Numbered from the stretch's first letter, positions 1 through 7,644 are shown. The stretch is 17,163 bases of DNA from JABSOG01 sp041583135 (GCA_041583135.1 JBFHGJ010000120.1:1-17163); one strand, 5' to 3'. Notes: generated by a model not told the origin, from the sequence alone. Made by a program: numbers and translations.

Positions 1-82
1 AAGCGCCATCTTTACCTGAAAGGTTTTTGCCATCTTTCAATGCTTGTAACACGGCGTCAGTATCGAATTGTGGTTTGGTCAT
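1..82 (-). CDS. IS256-family transposase, N-terminal fragment (cut by window edge)
   Basis: The minus strand reads from an ATG at 82 down to the window edge and encodes 27 residues beginning MTKPQFDTDAVLQALKDG and continuing to a GKDG motif. This opening (MTK..FD...ALQALKDGK.L.GKDG) is typical of the N-terminus of IS256-family (Mutator-like DDE) transposases. The catalytic DDE residues would lie outside the window. A purine-rich ribosome binding site (AAAGAGA, minus strand, about 93-99) precedes the ATG. The family call rests on the short N-terminus plus the adjoining IS-end-like sequence. I cannot tell whether the rest of the transposase is intact. Confidence 0.75.
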   Translation of the reverse strand, partial: MTKPQFDTDAVLQALKDGKNLSGKDGA

Positions 83-140
83 GTGTCATTTCTCTTTTTG
101 TTGCAATATTACTGAAATGACACAGAATTTTGAACACTAC
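1..140 (-). mobile_element. One end of an IS256-family insertion sequence
   Basis: The transposase start is followed outward by about 58 bp of non-coding DNA that ends near 139-140. On the minus strand the outermost part reads GTGTTCAAAATTCTGTGTCA, which resembles the terminal inverted repeats of marine gammaproteobacterial IS256-family elements as I recall them. Immediately beyond it a host reading frame continues (141 onward), so this is where the element appears to end. The other end and the target-site duplication are outside the window, so the exact terminus is uncertain by a few bases. An 11-bp inverted repeat (82-92 with 114-124) lies inside this end. Confidence 0.65.
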
Positions 141-414
141 CAAACCGCTAGGTGAGAATCTTGAGTGGGTAGTTGCAAGCCATTTGCATGAGGTCTTGGG
201 AGCAATTGCAAGCATAGGAATTGCCATGTTTGTTTTAGGTTTTAGAGATTGGCACTTTAAGGTGCAGAAACATATTGATGAAAAGAGTGAAATTGACTTG
301 GAACTTAAAAAGGTTGAGTTAAAGATTAAAAACTTGGAATTGTCTAAGTTGGAAATGGAAGTAGCTAAATTGCAAAAGCCCGACCGACTTAGGGTTTCCA
401 GGAAGTACGTATGA
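130..414 (+). pseudogene. 5'-truncated small membrane/coiled-coil protein gene interrupted by the IS
   Basis: An open frame runs from inside the IS end (TTG at 130) to TGA at 412-414. Roughly the first four codons (TTG AAC ACT ACC) are IS-terminal-repeat sequence, so the original start has been lost or replaced. The remaining residues contain one probable membrane helix (VLGAIASIGIAMFVLGF, about residues 22-38 of the open frame), then a strongly charged Lys/Glu/Leu-rich coiled coil (about 45-82) and a basic tail. This suggests a small inner-membrane protein with a cytoplasmic coiled coil. I do not recognise a family. No good ribosome binding site precedes the TTG, so expression would need a fusion start or readthrough. 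The AT-rich codon use differs from the genes after 1334. Confidence 0.5.
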
Positions 415-483
415 GAAAGGCTTGTTTGGGTGGACAAACCCGAATATCTATTGGAAAAAAATTTCAATTTAAAAACTTGAGAT

Positions 484-757
484 GTCACAAATCTGTTGTG
501 ACCATCTGATTTTTCCCTAACTCAATAAACTATTAATAATCAGAGAACTAAGTGACACCAACTGTGACCAATCCAATGTAAATTAACGTACATTAAAATC
601 ACGATATGTCACAAAACTTTGTGACCGAAACCCTAAAATTTTGAGGCTGTGACGAAAATACCCTAAGGTCAAAATCGGCAAAAAACGTATAAATACAGGG
701 GCAATGAAAATTTCGGGAAAAATCGAATTGGTCACATGGCAGTCACAGCCTGGTCAC
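484..757. repeat. Cluster of ten GTCAC/GTGAC motifs
   Basis: The 5-mer GTCAC or its complement GTGAC begins at 484, 498, 552, 564, 608, 621, 649, 731, 742 and 753, which is ten copies in 274 bp. By chance about one would be expected at equal base composition, and fewer in AT-rich DNA. Four copies form two inverted pairs: GTCACAA (484-490) with TTGTGAC (496-502), and GTCACAAA (608-615) with TTTGTGAC (618-625). Most copies extend to GGTCACA or its complement. The arrangement looks like protein-binding sites or iterons. The binding protein is not identifiable from this window. Confidence 0.75.
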
Positions 758-758
758 A
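730..758 (+). repeat. Three GTCACA direct repeats phased at 11 bp
   Basis: GTCACA occurs at 731-736, 742-747 and 753-758, in the same orientation and exactly 11 bp apart, so all three would face the same side of the DNA helix. Flanking bases are partly conserved ((A/G)GTCACA). Helical phasing points to cooperative protein binding. They are the right-most part of the larger GTCAC cluster and lie about 190 bp from the tRNA 3' end. Confidence 0.75.
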
Positions 759-944
759 GAAGTGATATTTAAGGATTAATAGAATAATGGAAATGATTGT
801 AAAACAGTAAAAACAGGTATAAAACAAAGAGTTACAGTAGTTTGTGGCAAGCTGAAGGATTATATTAGATTTAAGAGGGGAGTACACCAATTCCACAACC
901 ATAAATGCTTGGGCTACATGCAAGGCATTGATTTAAATAGAAAT

Positions 945-1021
<77 letters not shown>

Positions 1022-1079
1022 CCTGCAATGAATTTTTTAAGATGTCTGGTAGAATCCATCTTGGTTACTTAAGATTAAG

Positions 1080-1156
<77 letters not shown>

Positions 1157-1175
1157 TCCGTCTTAAGTGGGGCGT

Positions 1176-1204
1176 ATATTAATGACTTCATTTAACCTTT
1201 GCAA
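1176..1204 (-). promoter_or_regulatory. Sigma-70 promoter of the tRNA-fMet pair
   Basis: On the minus strand a -35 TTGCAA (1204-1199) and a -10 TAATAT (1181-1176) are separated by 17 bp. The sequence after the -10 is GC-rich (CGCCCC, about 1174-1169). A GC-rich discriminator is typical of stable-RNA promoters under stringent (ppGpp) control; that control is inferred. Confidence 0.6.
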
Positions 1205-1242
1205 GCTTTTTTTATTAAAAATGCTATTTAATGCAAAAAACC

Positions 1243-1251
1243 TGCTATAAT
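1243..1251 (+). promoter_or_regulatory. Extended -10 promoter upstream of rlmKL
   Basis: TGCTATAAT is a perfect -10 hexamer (1246-1251) with the extended TGN element. No good -35 lies 16-18 bp upstream, which is usual for extended -10 promoters. Transcription would start near 1258, about 75 nt before the rlmKL start, and runs divergently from the tRNA promoter at 1176-1204. Confidence 0.65.
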
Positions 1252-1289
1252 CGCGTTTTTTTAACATATGTAAATAAGCAGCGGGGATC

Positions 1290-1334
1290 ATGAGGTCTTC
1301 GACAACGATTTTAAGCGATAGCGACACTGTCTAA
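1290..1334 (+). CDS. Possible 14-codon leader peptide overlapping the rlmKL start
   Basis: ATG at 1290 opens a 14-codon frame (MRSSTTILSDSDTV) that stops with TAA at 1332-1334. The last A of that stop is the first base of the rlmKL ATG (TAATG). A G-rich sequence, GCGGGGATC (1281-1289), precedes this ATG, while the rlmKL ATG has no recognisable ribosome binding site. The layout suggests translational coupling, with ribosomes ending the short frame and restarting on rlmKL. The peptide itself shows no attenuation signature such as a run of one amino acid. It may also be a chance frame. Confidence 0.35.
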   Translation: MRSSTTILSDSDTV

Positions 1335-3481
1335 TGGCACATTATTTGGCCCTCACATCTGAGGGAATAGAAAGTCTACTTTTAGAAGAAATTCAATCAC
1401 TTGGGGCTACCGATGTAAAGCAATCGGTGCATTCTGTTAGCTTTAATGCCGACCTTGAAACGGCGTGGCGTATCTGTCTTTGCAGTCGCTTTGCCTCTAG
1501 AGTATTGCAACTGCTTGGCAGCTTTGAGGTAAATCAGCCAAAAGACTTGTATAACGCCGCTAAAAGCCTTGATTGGCAAGCGCTGATGCGGGTTTCTCAG
1601 TCTTTTGCCATTGATTTCACCGGCACCAATTCTTTTATAAAAAATACGCAGTTTGGTGGTTTAACCATCAAAGATGCCATTGCTGACTATTTTGTCGAAA
1701 ATTTAAAGCAGCGTCCAAGTGTTAGCCGCGATAATCCGGATATTCGGATTGTTGGCCGTTTACGCCGAGAAAAGGTGCAGATCTTTTTAGATTTTTCAGG
1801 CCCTTCTTTACACCAAAGAGGTTATCGTAAAGGTCAGGGGGCTGCGCCACTCAAAGAAAACCTTGCCGCAGCGATTATTGCCCGTAGCGGGTGGCTCGAT
1901 GATCCGCAAAAACCATTGTTAGATCCGTTTTGTGGCTCGGGCACGTTGCTTATAGAGGCGGTGATGATGGCCTGCCATTGTGCTCCGGGCTTAGGTCGTG
2001 ACCGTTTTGCCTTTGAAAAGCATTTGGATTTTAATGGCAAAGCTTACGCCTCACTTAAAGATGAGGTGCGCGCACAGCGTCAGGTATTGTCAGACCTTAA
2101 TGTATTAGGAACTGACGTCAATTCAAGGGTGCTTGAACGTGCTCGGGAAAATGCCGCTGCGGCAGGTGTCGGCCAATATATTCGTTTTAATCAGTCTGAT
2201 GCGGCCAAAGTTAAAAAAAGCCAGCAGGGTGATGGGGTGATTGTCTGTAATCCACCTTATGGCGAGCGTATGGGCAACAGTAATGAACTTGCCTACCTTT
2301 ATAGCGATTTTGCTATTGCCCTGAAAAAGCAGTTTGTTAATTGGCGCTTGGCGTTTTTTACTCAAGATGTCTCCCCAGTAAAACAACTGCGTATGGCTAA
2401 ATCTAAGTTGTATAAATTTAGAAATGGGCCGCTTAACTGTCAGCTGTTTATTTATGAGCTAGATGAAAGGCAATGTCAACTTAACCCTGAAGGGCAGCAA
2501 TCCGGTCAGGTGTTGCTTAATTTCGAGCAAAGCGAGTCTTTTGCTAACCGGCTGAAGAAGAATGACAAGAAGTTTAAGGCCGATGCTAAGCGCGCGGGCG
2601 TTGATTGTTACCGTATTTATGATGCCGATATTCCGGAATATAATGTGGCAGTTGACCGTTATGCCGATTGCGTAGTGATTTTTGAATATGCGCCACCAAA
2701 GTCTGTGGATGAAGTAGTGGCCAAAAAGCGTTTGGCCGATGTCATGCTGTTAACACCAAAGGTGTTGGAAGTGCCGGCGAGTAAAATTGCACTTAAGGTG
2801 CGTGAGCGTAAAAAAGGCACCAATCAATACAATAAAATGGATAAGCGTGATGAGACCTTTGTGGTGCAGGAGTATGGCGTCAAACTGTGGGTCAATATTC
2901 ATGATTATCTCGATACCGGGGTATTTTTAGACCATCGTATTACCCGTAAAATGGTGGGCGAGCTAAGCCGTGGTAAGTCAGTTTTAAATTTGTTCGCATA
3001 TACGGGCGCTGCTTCTGTTCATGCTGCTATTGGTGGTGCTAAGTCGGTGACGACCGTTGATATGTCAAATACTTACCTCGACTGGGCCAAGCGTAATTTT
3101 GAATTAAATGGCTTGGGTAAAGGCATTAAGGCGCGACAGTTTGAGTTTGTGCAAAGCGATGTGTTGGCGTGGATTGACCAAGGCGCGGATAAGTTTGATG
3201 TGATTTTTGTCGATCCGCCAACATTTTCAAATTCTAAGCGTATGGATAAAACCTTTGATGTGCTTAGAGATCACGGTGATATGTTGGTTAAACTCAGCGC
3301 AATGCTCAACCCCGGTGGCTGCATTATCTTTTCCAATAACCATCGTCGTTTTAAAATCGACCGCGAAAAACTTGAACAAGCGGGCATGGTCATAGAAGAT
3401 ATCAGTGCAAAAACCATTGACTTTGACTTTAAGCGCAATCCAAAAATTCATAATTGTTGGATGCTCAAACATCATGGCTAA
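1334..3481 (+). CDS. rlmL: Bifunctional 23S rRNA methyltransferase RlmKL (m2G2445 / m7G2069)
   Basis: This 715-residue cytoplasmic enzyme matches RlmKL, which uses S-adenosylmethionine to methylate G2445 (N2, RlmL half) and G2069 (N7, RlmK half) of 23S rRNA; E. coli RlmKL is about 702 residues. The N-terminus is a THUMP RNA-binding region (about 1-165). The RlmL half has the SAM motif DPFCGSGT (about 197) and the catalytic NPPYGER (about 306). The RlmK half has the SAM motif NLFAYTGAAS (about 552) and DPPTFSNS (about 627). All key motifs are intact. The ATG at 1334 is favoured by the conserved start MAHYLALTSEGIESLL, although no ribosome binding site precedes it and it overlaps the stop of a 14-codon leader. 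It overlaps the next gene by 8 bp, so it is probably first in an operon reaching at least to the DUF3466 gene. Confidence 0.97.
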   Translation: MAHYLALTSEGIESLLLEEIQSLGATDVKQSVHSVSFNADLETAWRICLCSRFASRVLQLLGSFEVNQPKDLYNAAKSLDWQALMRVSQSFAIDFTGTNSFIKNTQFGGLTIKDAIADYFVENLKQRPSVSRDNPDIRIVGRLRREKVQIFLDFSGPSLHQRGYRKGQGAAPLKENLAAAIIARSGWLDDPQKPLLDPFCGSGTLLIEAVMMACHCAPGLGRDRFAFEKHLDFNGKAYASLKDEVRAQRQVLSDLNVLGTDVNSRVLERARENAAAAGVGQYIRFNQSDAAKVKKSQQGDGVIVCNPPYGERMGNSNELAYLYSDFAIALKKQFVNWRLAFFTQDVSPVKQLRMAKSKLYKFRNGPLNCQLFIYELDERQCQLNPEGQQSGQVLLNFEQSESFANRLKKNDKKFKADAKRAGVDCYRIYDADIPEYNVAVDRYADCVVIFEYAPPKSVDEVVAKKRLADVMLLTPKVLEVPASKIALKVRERKKGTNQYNKMDKRDETFVVQEYGVKLWVNIHDYLDTGVFLDHRITRKMVGELSRGKSVLNLFAYTGAASVHAAIGGAKSVTTVDMSNTYLDWAKRNFELNGLGKGIKARQFEFVQSDVLAWIDQGADKFDVIFVDPPTFSNSKRMDKTFDVLRDHGDMLVKLSAMLNPGGCIIFSNNHRRFKIDREKLEQAGMVIEDISAKTIDFDFKRNPKIHNCWMLKHHG

Positions 3482-3722
3482 GCAGGCCTTTGTTTTATAT
3501 TCCACCGAAGGGTGCCATTTATGTGAAATGGCCTATGAGCTGGTTGTCGCTTTGGGTAGAACGGCCGATGTGCAGGTGATTGATATTGTCGATGATGATG
3601 CGCTGGTTGAGCGCTATGGTACAACAATACCTGTTATTGCCCATTTAACTTCCGGCGTAGAGCTTGGCTGGCCGTTCGACGAGGACCGTTTGCAGGCGTT
3701 TTTTAGCGCACTAATCCAATAA
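3474..3722 (+). CDS. Glutaredoxin-like protein (DUF836 type)
   Basis: The 82-residue protein has a thioredoxin fold signature: an N-terminal beta strand (FVLYS), a CHLC redox motif (Cys14 and Cys17) and TIPVI (about 52-56) with the cis-proline that faces the active site. It most resembles the short glutaredoxin-like DUF836 family commonly found between rlmKL and uup in Alteromonadales and Vibrionales. The substrate is unknown; a thiol-disulfide role in the cytoplasm is inferred from the CxxC. I chose the ATG at 3474, inside the last codons of rlmKL, because the upstream part of the frame has no homology-like content and the fold begins right after this Met. The gene is probably translated by coupling to rlmKL and is followed 15 bp later by uup. 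Confidence 0.88.
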   Translation: MAKQAFVLYSTEGCHLCEMAYELVVALGRTADVQVIDIVDDDALVERYGTTIPVIAHLTSGVELGWPFDEDRLQAFFSALIQ

Positions 3723-3737
3723 CGAGGAGCTGATTGA

Positions 3738-5651
3738 GTGGATCTGATCCGTTTAAATGATGCCGATTTAAGCTTTGGCACCATTCCTATTTTAGACAAA
3801 GCCGAATTTAAAATCGAAAGCGGTGAGCGCGTTTGTATCGTTGGCCGCAATGGCGCCGGTAAATCGACCTTAATGCAGGTGGTTGAAGGTGTGGTCCTGC
3901 TTGATGACGGAGAGATCAACCGTCTGAATAATGTGACAATTGCTCGATTAGAGCAAGACCCGCCCAAAAATGTTGATGCAACGGTGTTTGACTATATTGC
4001 CGAAGGTTTGCCTGAGGTTGCTCAAATGCTCAAAGATTATCACCATGTCAGCAATGAGGTGGCAAAAGATCCTTCGGCGCAAAATCTCAATCGTATGGAT
4101 AAATTGCAATCGGCCCTTGAAAGTGCCGATGGCTGGCAATTTGAAACCCGTATCAACCATGTGATGTCGCGTTTGGCCTTAGATGGCGATACGCACCTCA
4201 GTAGTCTGTCGGGTGGCTGGTTGCGTAAGGTCGCCTTGGCCAGAGCTTTGGTTAAGTCGCCGGATTTATTGTTACTCGATGAACCGACTAACCACCTTGA
4301 TGTTAGTGCGATTGAGTGGTTGGAAGACTTTTTGCTCGATTTTAAAGGGGCGGTGCTGTTTATCTCTCACGATAGGGCATTTATTCAAAAGCTGGCCACA
4401 CGTATCGTTGACCTTGACCGCGGTCAGATCTTGAGTTTTCCCGGCGACTATCAAACCTATTTAAACGGTAAACAAGAGGCGTTAGAAGTTGAAGCGCAGC
4501 AAAATGCGTTGTTCGATAAACGGCTGGCTGAAGAAGAAGTGTGGATCCGCCAAGGCATCAAAGCACGACGAACCCGTAACGAAGGACGCGTCAGAGCGCT
4601 TAAGGCGCTAAGACAAGAACGGGCCGAACGAATCGACCGCATGGGCAATGCCGATATTTCGGTTAGTAGTGCAGGGCGCTCTGGTAAGTTGGTGTTTGAA
4701 GCGAAAAATATTGGCTTCGCCTATGACGATAAACTTTTGGTGAAGGATTTTTCTACCTTGGTGATGCGTGGCGACCGTATCGGGCTTGTTGGTCCCAACG
4801 GGGTCGGCAAAACAACCCTAATTAAGATCCTGCTCGGAAAAATAGCACCTGATAGTGGGTCTGTGCGCCAAGGGGTAAACCAAGAGGTTGCTTACTTTGA
4901 CCAGTATCGTATGCTGCTCGACGAAGATATGTCAGTGCAAGACAATGTGGCCGATGGCAAGCAGGAAATAACTGTCGATGGCAAGTCACGCCATGTGTTA
5001 GGTTATTTGCAAGACTTTTTGTTCTCACCTAAAAGGGCGAGAACGCCGGTCAAAGCACTCTCTGGTGGTGAGAAAAATCGTTTGCTGTTGGCCAAACTGT
5101 TTGCCAAACCTTCAAACGTGCTGATCCTTGACGAACCAACCAATGATCTAGATATCGAGACGTTGGAGTTGTTGGAGGAGATTGTGGCCAACTATCCGGG
5201 TACTGTGCTTACCGTGAGCCATGACCGTGCATTTATCAACAATACGGTAACCAGTATTTTTGCTTTCGAAGGTGACGGCCATATTGAAGAAATAGTTGGT
5301 GACTTTAATGAGTATCAACATTTCTGCGCCGAGCGAGAAGCGAAGCGTCAAGAGGCGAAAAAACGCTCACAAGAGGCTGAACAGGCCGAGAAAGCCAAAA
5401 AGAGCAAAGCCAGTGCTTCTGTTAAGCAGTCGAAAAAGTTATCATACATGGCGCAGCGAGAACTGGATGAATTACCGGCACTGGTTGAGCAACTTGAAGC
5501 GCAAGTCGAACAGTTGCAGTCAAAAGTTAATGATCCTGAGTTTTTTAAGCAATCTCAGGAGGATACTCAAAAAATATTGAACCAATTGAGTGATACCGAG
5601 TCGAAGCTCGAAGCCGCGTATGATCGCTGGGAAGAATTGGAAAATTATTAA
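3738..5651 (+). CDS. uup: ABC-F ATPase Uup
   Basis: This 637-residue protein has two complete ABC ATPase domains in one chain and no membrane segments, as in ABC-F translation factors. Domain 1 has Walker A GRNGAGKS (about 36), signature LSGG (157) and Walker B DEPTNHLD (181). A charged Arg-rich linker (about 250-315) is followed by domain 2 with Walker A GPNGVGKT (352), LSGGE (441) and DEPTNDLD (465). The C-terminus (about 545-637) is a Lys/Glu/Gln-rich coiled coil typical of Uup, which binds nucleic acid. E. coli Uup is about 635 residues. Uup acts with ribosomes and influences precise excision of transposons and 50S assembly or stalling. The start is GTG at 3738, placed 8 bp after GAGGAG (3724-3729). 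Confidence 0.96.
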   Translation: MDLIRLNDADLSFGTIPILDKAEFKIESGERVCIVGRNGAGKSTLMQVVEGVVLLDDGEINRLNNVTIARLEQDPPKNVDATVFDYIAEGLPEVAQMLKDYHHVSNEVAKDPSAQNLNRMDKLQSALESADGWQFETRINHVMSRLALDGDTHLSSLSGGWLRKVALARALVKSPDLLLLDEPTNHLDVSAIEWLEDFLLDFKGAVLFISHDRAFIQKLATRIVDLDRGQILSFPGDYQTYLNGKQEALEVEAQQNALFDKRLAEEEVWIRQGIKARRTRNEGRVRALKALRQERAERIDRMGNADISVSSAGRSGKLVFEAKNIGFAYDDKLLVKDFSTLVMRGDRIGLVGPNGVGKTTLIKILLGKIAPDSGSVRQGVNQEVAYFDQYRMLLDEDMSVQDNVADGKQEITVDGKSRHVLGYLQDFLFSPKRARTPVKALSGGEKNRLLLAKLFAKPSNVLILDEPTNDLDIETLELLEEIVANYPGTVLTVSHDRAFINNTVTSIFAFEGDGHIEEIVGDFNEYQHFCAEREAKRQEAKKRSQEAEQAEKAKKSKASASVKQSKKLSYMAQRELDELPALVEQLEAQVEQLQSKVNDPEFFKQSQEDTQKILNQLSDTESKLEAAYDRWEELENY

Positions 5652-5660
5652 GGTAAATGA

Positions 5661-7412
5661 ATGAAGCGTTTTAACTATTCGTTGTTGTGTTCTGCCATGG
5701 CATTGGCCGCTTGTACTGCCAATGCTGCTACTTATGAAGTCGTTGATATCGGCGGAGTTGACCAAACTAGGCACAGCTTTGCCTTGGGGGTTAACGGCAA
5801 TGGTGATGTGGTAGGTATCTCCCGCGAGCATTTTAATTTTCCGATCGATTTTGATCATCTGGATATGGACGCCATTGAATTAGACATTAATGTCAAAAAG
5901 CAAACCAATCCAGAGCTTTATGCCGATGTGTCATTTGAACGCGTTCAAAACCGTGACTTAAACGCGGCAACGTTGGACTATTTGTTTTCTTACCTGACCA
6001 ACCAATCAACCAACTACACGGTGCAAAAGATAGGCAACCAGACGGCGTTTCAAACCAGCAATGGCTTTTTGTCTGAGTTAAACCTGTTTGATGCGGTAGA
6101 TGAAAGCATTGGTGATTTTACCCGCAGTACCTTTGACCAAGTTAACGCCATCAATGATGACGGTTGGAGCGTATCGAGTGCTACCGACAAGATGGTTTAT
6201 ACCAGCTATACCCCGGATGCGACAGAGACCACGCCAGAGCCTGAGGCTGTCAATATTTGGTCGAAGGGCTTTGCCGACAGAAAAGGGGTTGTCAGTGATG
6301 GTGTCAACAAGACGGTGATCCAATCGCCGGAGATCTTATTTGGTGGTACGTCGTATTTGACGGATATCTCCAACAGTAAATTCGTTGTCGGTTATGCCGC
6401 AATCGGATTTTCGGTGAATGGTGCGACCGCCCTTGAGAACTGTACGGCACTGACCGATTCGGTAAATCAAATGCGCTGTGCCATCTCGGTACGCAATGAA
6501 TTTATCAAAAACAAGCAACGATTTTATAAGTACCGTGCATTTCGTTGGACGCTAGATGACACGATGGCGGTGATTGAAGAACAAACAAAGCAGTTAGAGC
6601 TGTTGTTTACGCCAAAAGAAAGTGACTTGCGAACGCATTTAAGCGCGGCTTATGGTGTTAACGAAGTCGGTCACGTGGTTGGCTATTCTGATGGTTTTAG
6701 AAAGCCTTCTGATTTTGACAATGACAACAGTACCCGTGAGGTAGCGACGTATTACGATGGCGCAACGGTACGTGAGTTTATCGATCAGGAGAAGGATTCT
6801 GATAGAAACAGCCGCGCCGTCGATGTTAACGACAATAACATTGCCGTTGGTTATGTTGAAAAATTCAAAAATTTCGACTTCATCAAGCGCATGTTCGTCT
6901 ACAATGCCGACACCGATACTGTGACTTATCCGAATGGATTTTTCTCATCTTCTGAAACGGTCGCTGCGGCAGTGAACAACCACAACAAGGTGGTTGGTAC
7001 GGCTGAGGTTGAAAACACCGTGGGGCAAACCAGACGCCAGCGTGGTTTTATCTATGATATCAGCAGCGATACCATTACGGACTTGAATAAACTGATCAGC
7101 TGTAATAATCCATACACTATCGCTGAGGCCAAAGACATTAATGACGATGGTGTTATCGTTGGTACTGCAATTAAGACCGTTGAGAAAAGAGATTCACTAG
7201 GTGCGATTATTGTCGATGACAATGGTGAACCTGTGATGGAAGCGGTAGCCCGTGCGGTGAAACTTATTCCTATTGCCGACGGCTCGGTTGAAGACTGTAA
7301 CACCAATGATGCCGGTGATGTCATCACCTATGAGCGTAAAGGTGCCGGTTTTGGCGTTTTTGCCACATTGGGTTTGTTGCTGCTCGCAGGCATGCGCCGA
7401 CTGATCCGATGA
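5661..7412 (+). CDS. Secreted DUF3466 repeat protein with a C-terminal sorting-like tail
   Basis: The 583-residue protein starts with a signal peptide (Lys/Arg start, hydrophobic LCSAMALAACTANAA, cleavage near residue 22). It contains at least six degenerate repeats of the form A..[VI]N..g.vvG: ALGVNGNGDVVG (41), VNAINDDGWSV (about 159), AYGVNEVGHVVG (330), AVDVNDNNIAVG (386), AAAVNNHNKVVG (435) and AKDINDDGVIVG (490). These resemble HAF-type repeats, which suggest a beta-propeller-like fold. The C-terminus is GAGFGV, a hydrophobic stretch and a basic MRRLIR end, resembling GlyGly-CTERM sorting tails. Family DUF3466 is recognised from the repeats and its place between uup and rmf; its function is unknown. 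It starts 9 bp after uup behind AAGG and is probably cotranscribed. The location is cell envelope or secreted. Confidence 0.85.
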   Translation: MKRFNYSLLCSAMALAACTANAATYEVVDIGGVDQTRHSFALGVNGNGDVVGISREHFNFPIDFDHLDMDAIELDINVKKQTNPELYADVSFERVQNRDLNAATLDYLFSYLTNQSTNYTVQKIGNQTAFQTSNGFLSELNLFDAVDESIGDFTRSTFDQVNAINDDGWSVSSATDKMVYTSYTPDATETTPEPEAVNIWSKGFADRKGVVSDGVNKTVIQSPEILFGGTSYLTDISNSKFVVGYAAIGFSVNGATALENCTALTDSVNQMRCAISVRNEFIKNKQRFYKYRAFRWTLDDTMAVIEEQTKQLELLFTPKESDLRTHLSAAYGVNEVGHVVGYSDGFRKPSDFDNDNSTREVATYYDGATVREFIDQEKDSDRNSRAVDVNDNNIAVGYVEKFKNFDFIKRMFVYNADTDTVTYPNGFFSSSETVAAAVNNHNKVVGTAEVENTVGQTRRQRGFIYDISSDTITDLNKLISCNNPYTIAEAKDINDDGVIVGTAIKTVEKRDSLGAIIVDDNGEPVMEAVARAVKLIPIADGSVEDCNTNDAGDVITYERKGAGFGVFATLGLLLLAGMRRLIR

Positions 7413-7556
7413 GATATTACCGATAACAATACTTTAGGATATCAGCGTTTTAGCTTTTGAGTTATTATTTATGGCATTTTTATTACAATCTCTTATTTGA
7501 TTTTTACAATTTTTCGTACTAACGTTTTACATGCGGGCCAAGAATTGTAAGCATGG

Positions 7557-7644
7557 GTAATTGCAGTATTAGCTGCAACGAGAATGCAAATTCGACAGCA
7601 CGATTTTTGGCTCCGTGAATTATTGTTAAATGTGTAATTGCAGT
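7557..7644 (+). repeat. Repeated GTAATTGCAGT and alternative hairpin in the rmf leader
   Basis: GTAATTGCAGT occurs at 7557-7567 and again at 7634-7644, the second copy ending a few bases before the rmf ribosome binding site. Between them CTGCAA (7573-7578) is complementary to TTGCAG in both copies (7561-7566 and 7639-7644). The near pairing has a 6-7 bp stem and short loop; the distal pairing would loop out about 60 nt. I see no confident promoter elsewhere in 7413-7657, which is otherwise AT-rich and empty. Confidence 0.45.

Larger units (their letters stand above)
415..944. other. 530-bp AT-rich non-coding stretch between the IS-cut gene and the tRNAs
   Basis: No convincing gene is visible on either strand; the only open frames are short and lack ribosome binding sites. 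The stretch contains the GTCAC/GTGAC repeat cluster (484-757, listed separately) and then AT-rich DNA. It lies on the 3' side of the minus-strand initiator tRNA genes. Integrated elements commonly end at the 3' side of a tRNA gene, but no integrase is visible and I cannot recognise a second attachment copy. The weak inverted sequences just after the tRNA 3' end (about 905-930) lack a T-tract and I do not call them a terminator. Confidence 0.5.

Noticed and set aside
57..488. 143-codon minus-strand open frame over the IS end and truncated gene
   Set aside because: It runs antisense across the IS boundary and the coiled-coil frame, is rich in Ser/Leu/Phe as expected for the reverse of Lys/Glu codons, and conflicts with the transposase start in another frame.
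484..626. CRP sites in the GTCAC cluster
   Set aside because: CRP needs TGTGA-N6-TCACA. The inverted pairs here are in the opposite order (TCACA then TGTGA) and their spacing differs, so CRP binding is not supported.
484..758. CRISPR array
   Set aside because: The repeated unit is only 5-8 bp, occurs in both orientations and lacks constant-length repeats and spacers.
3405..3473. 23-residue N-terminal extension of the glutaredoxin-like protein
   Set aside because: It lies wholly inside rlmKL, and the thioredoxin-fold strand begins immediately after the internal Met at 3474.
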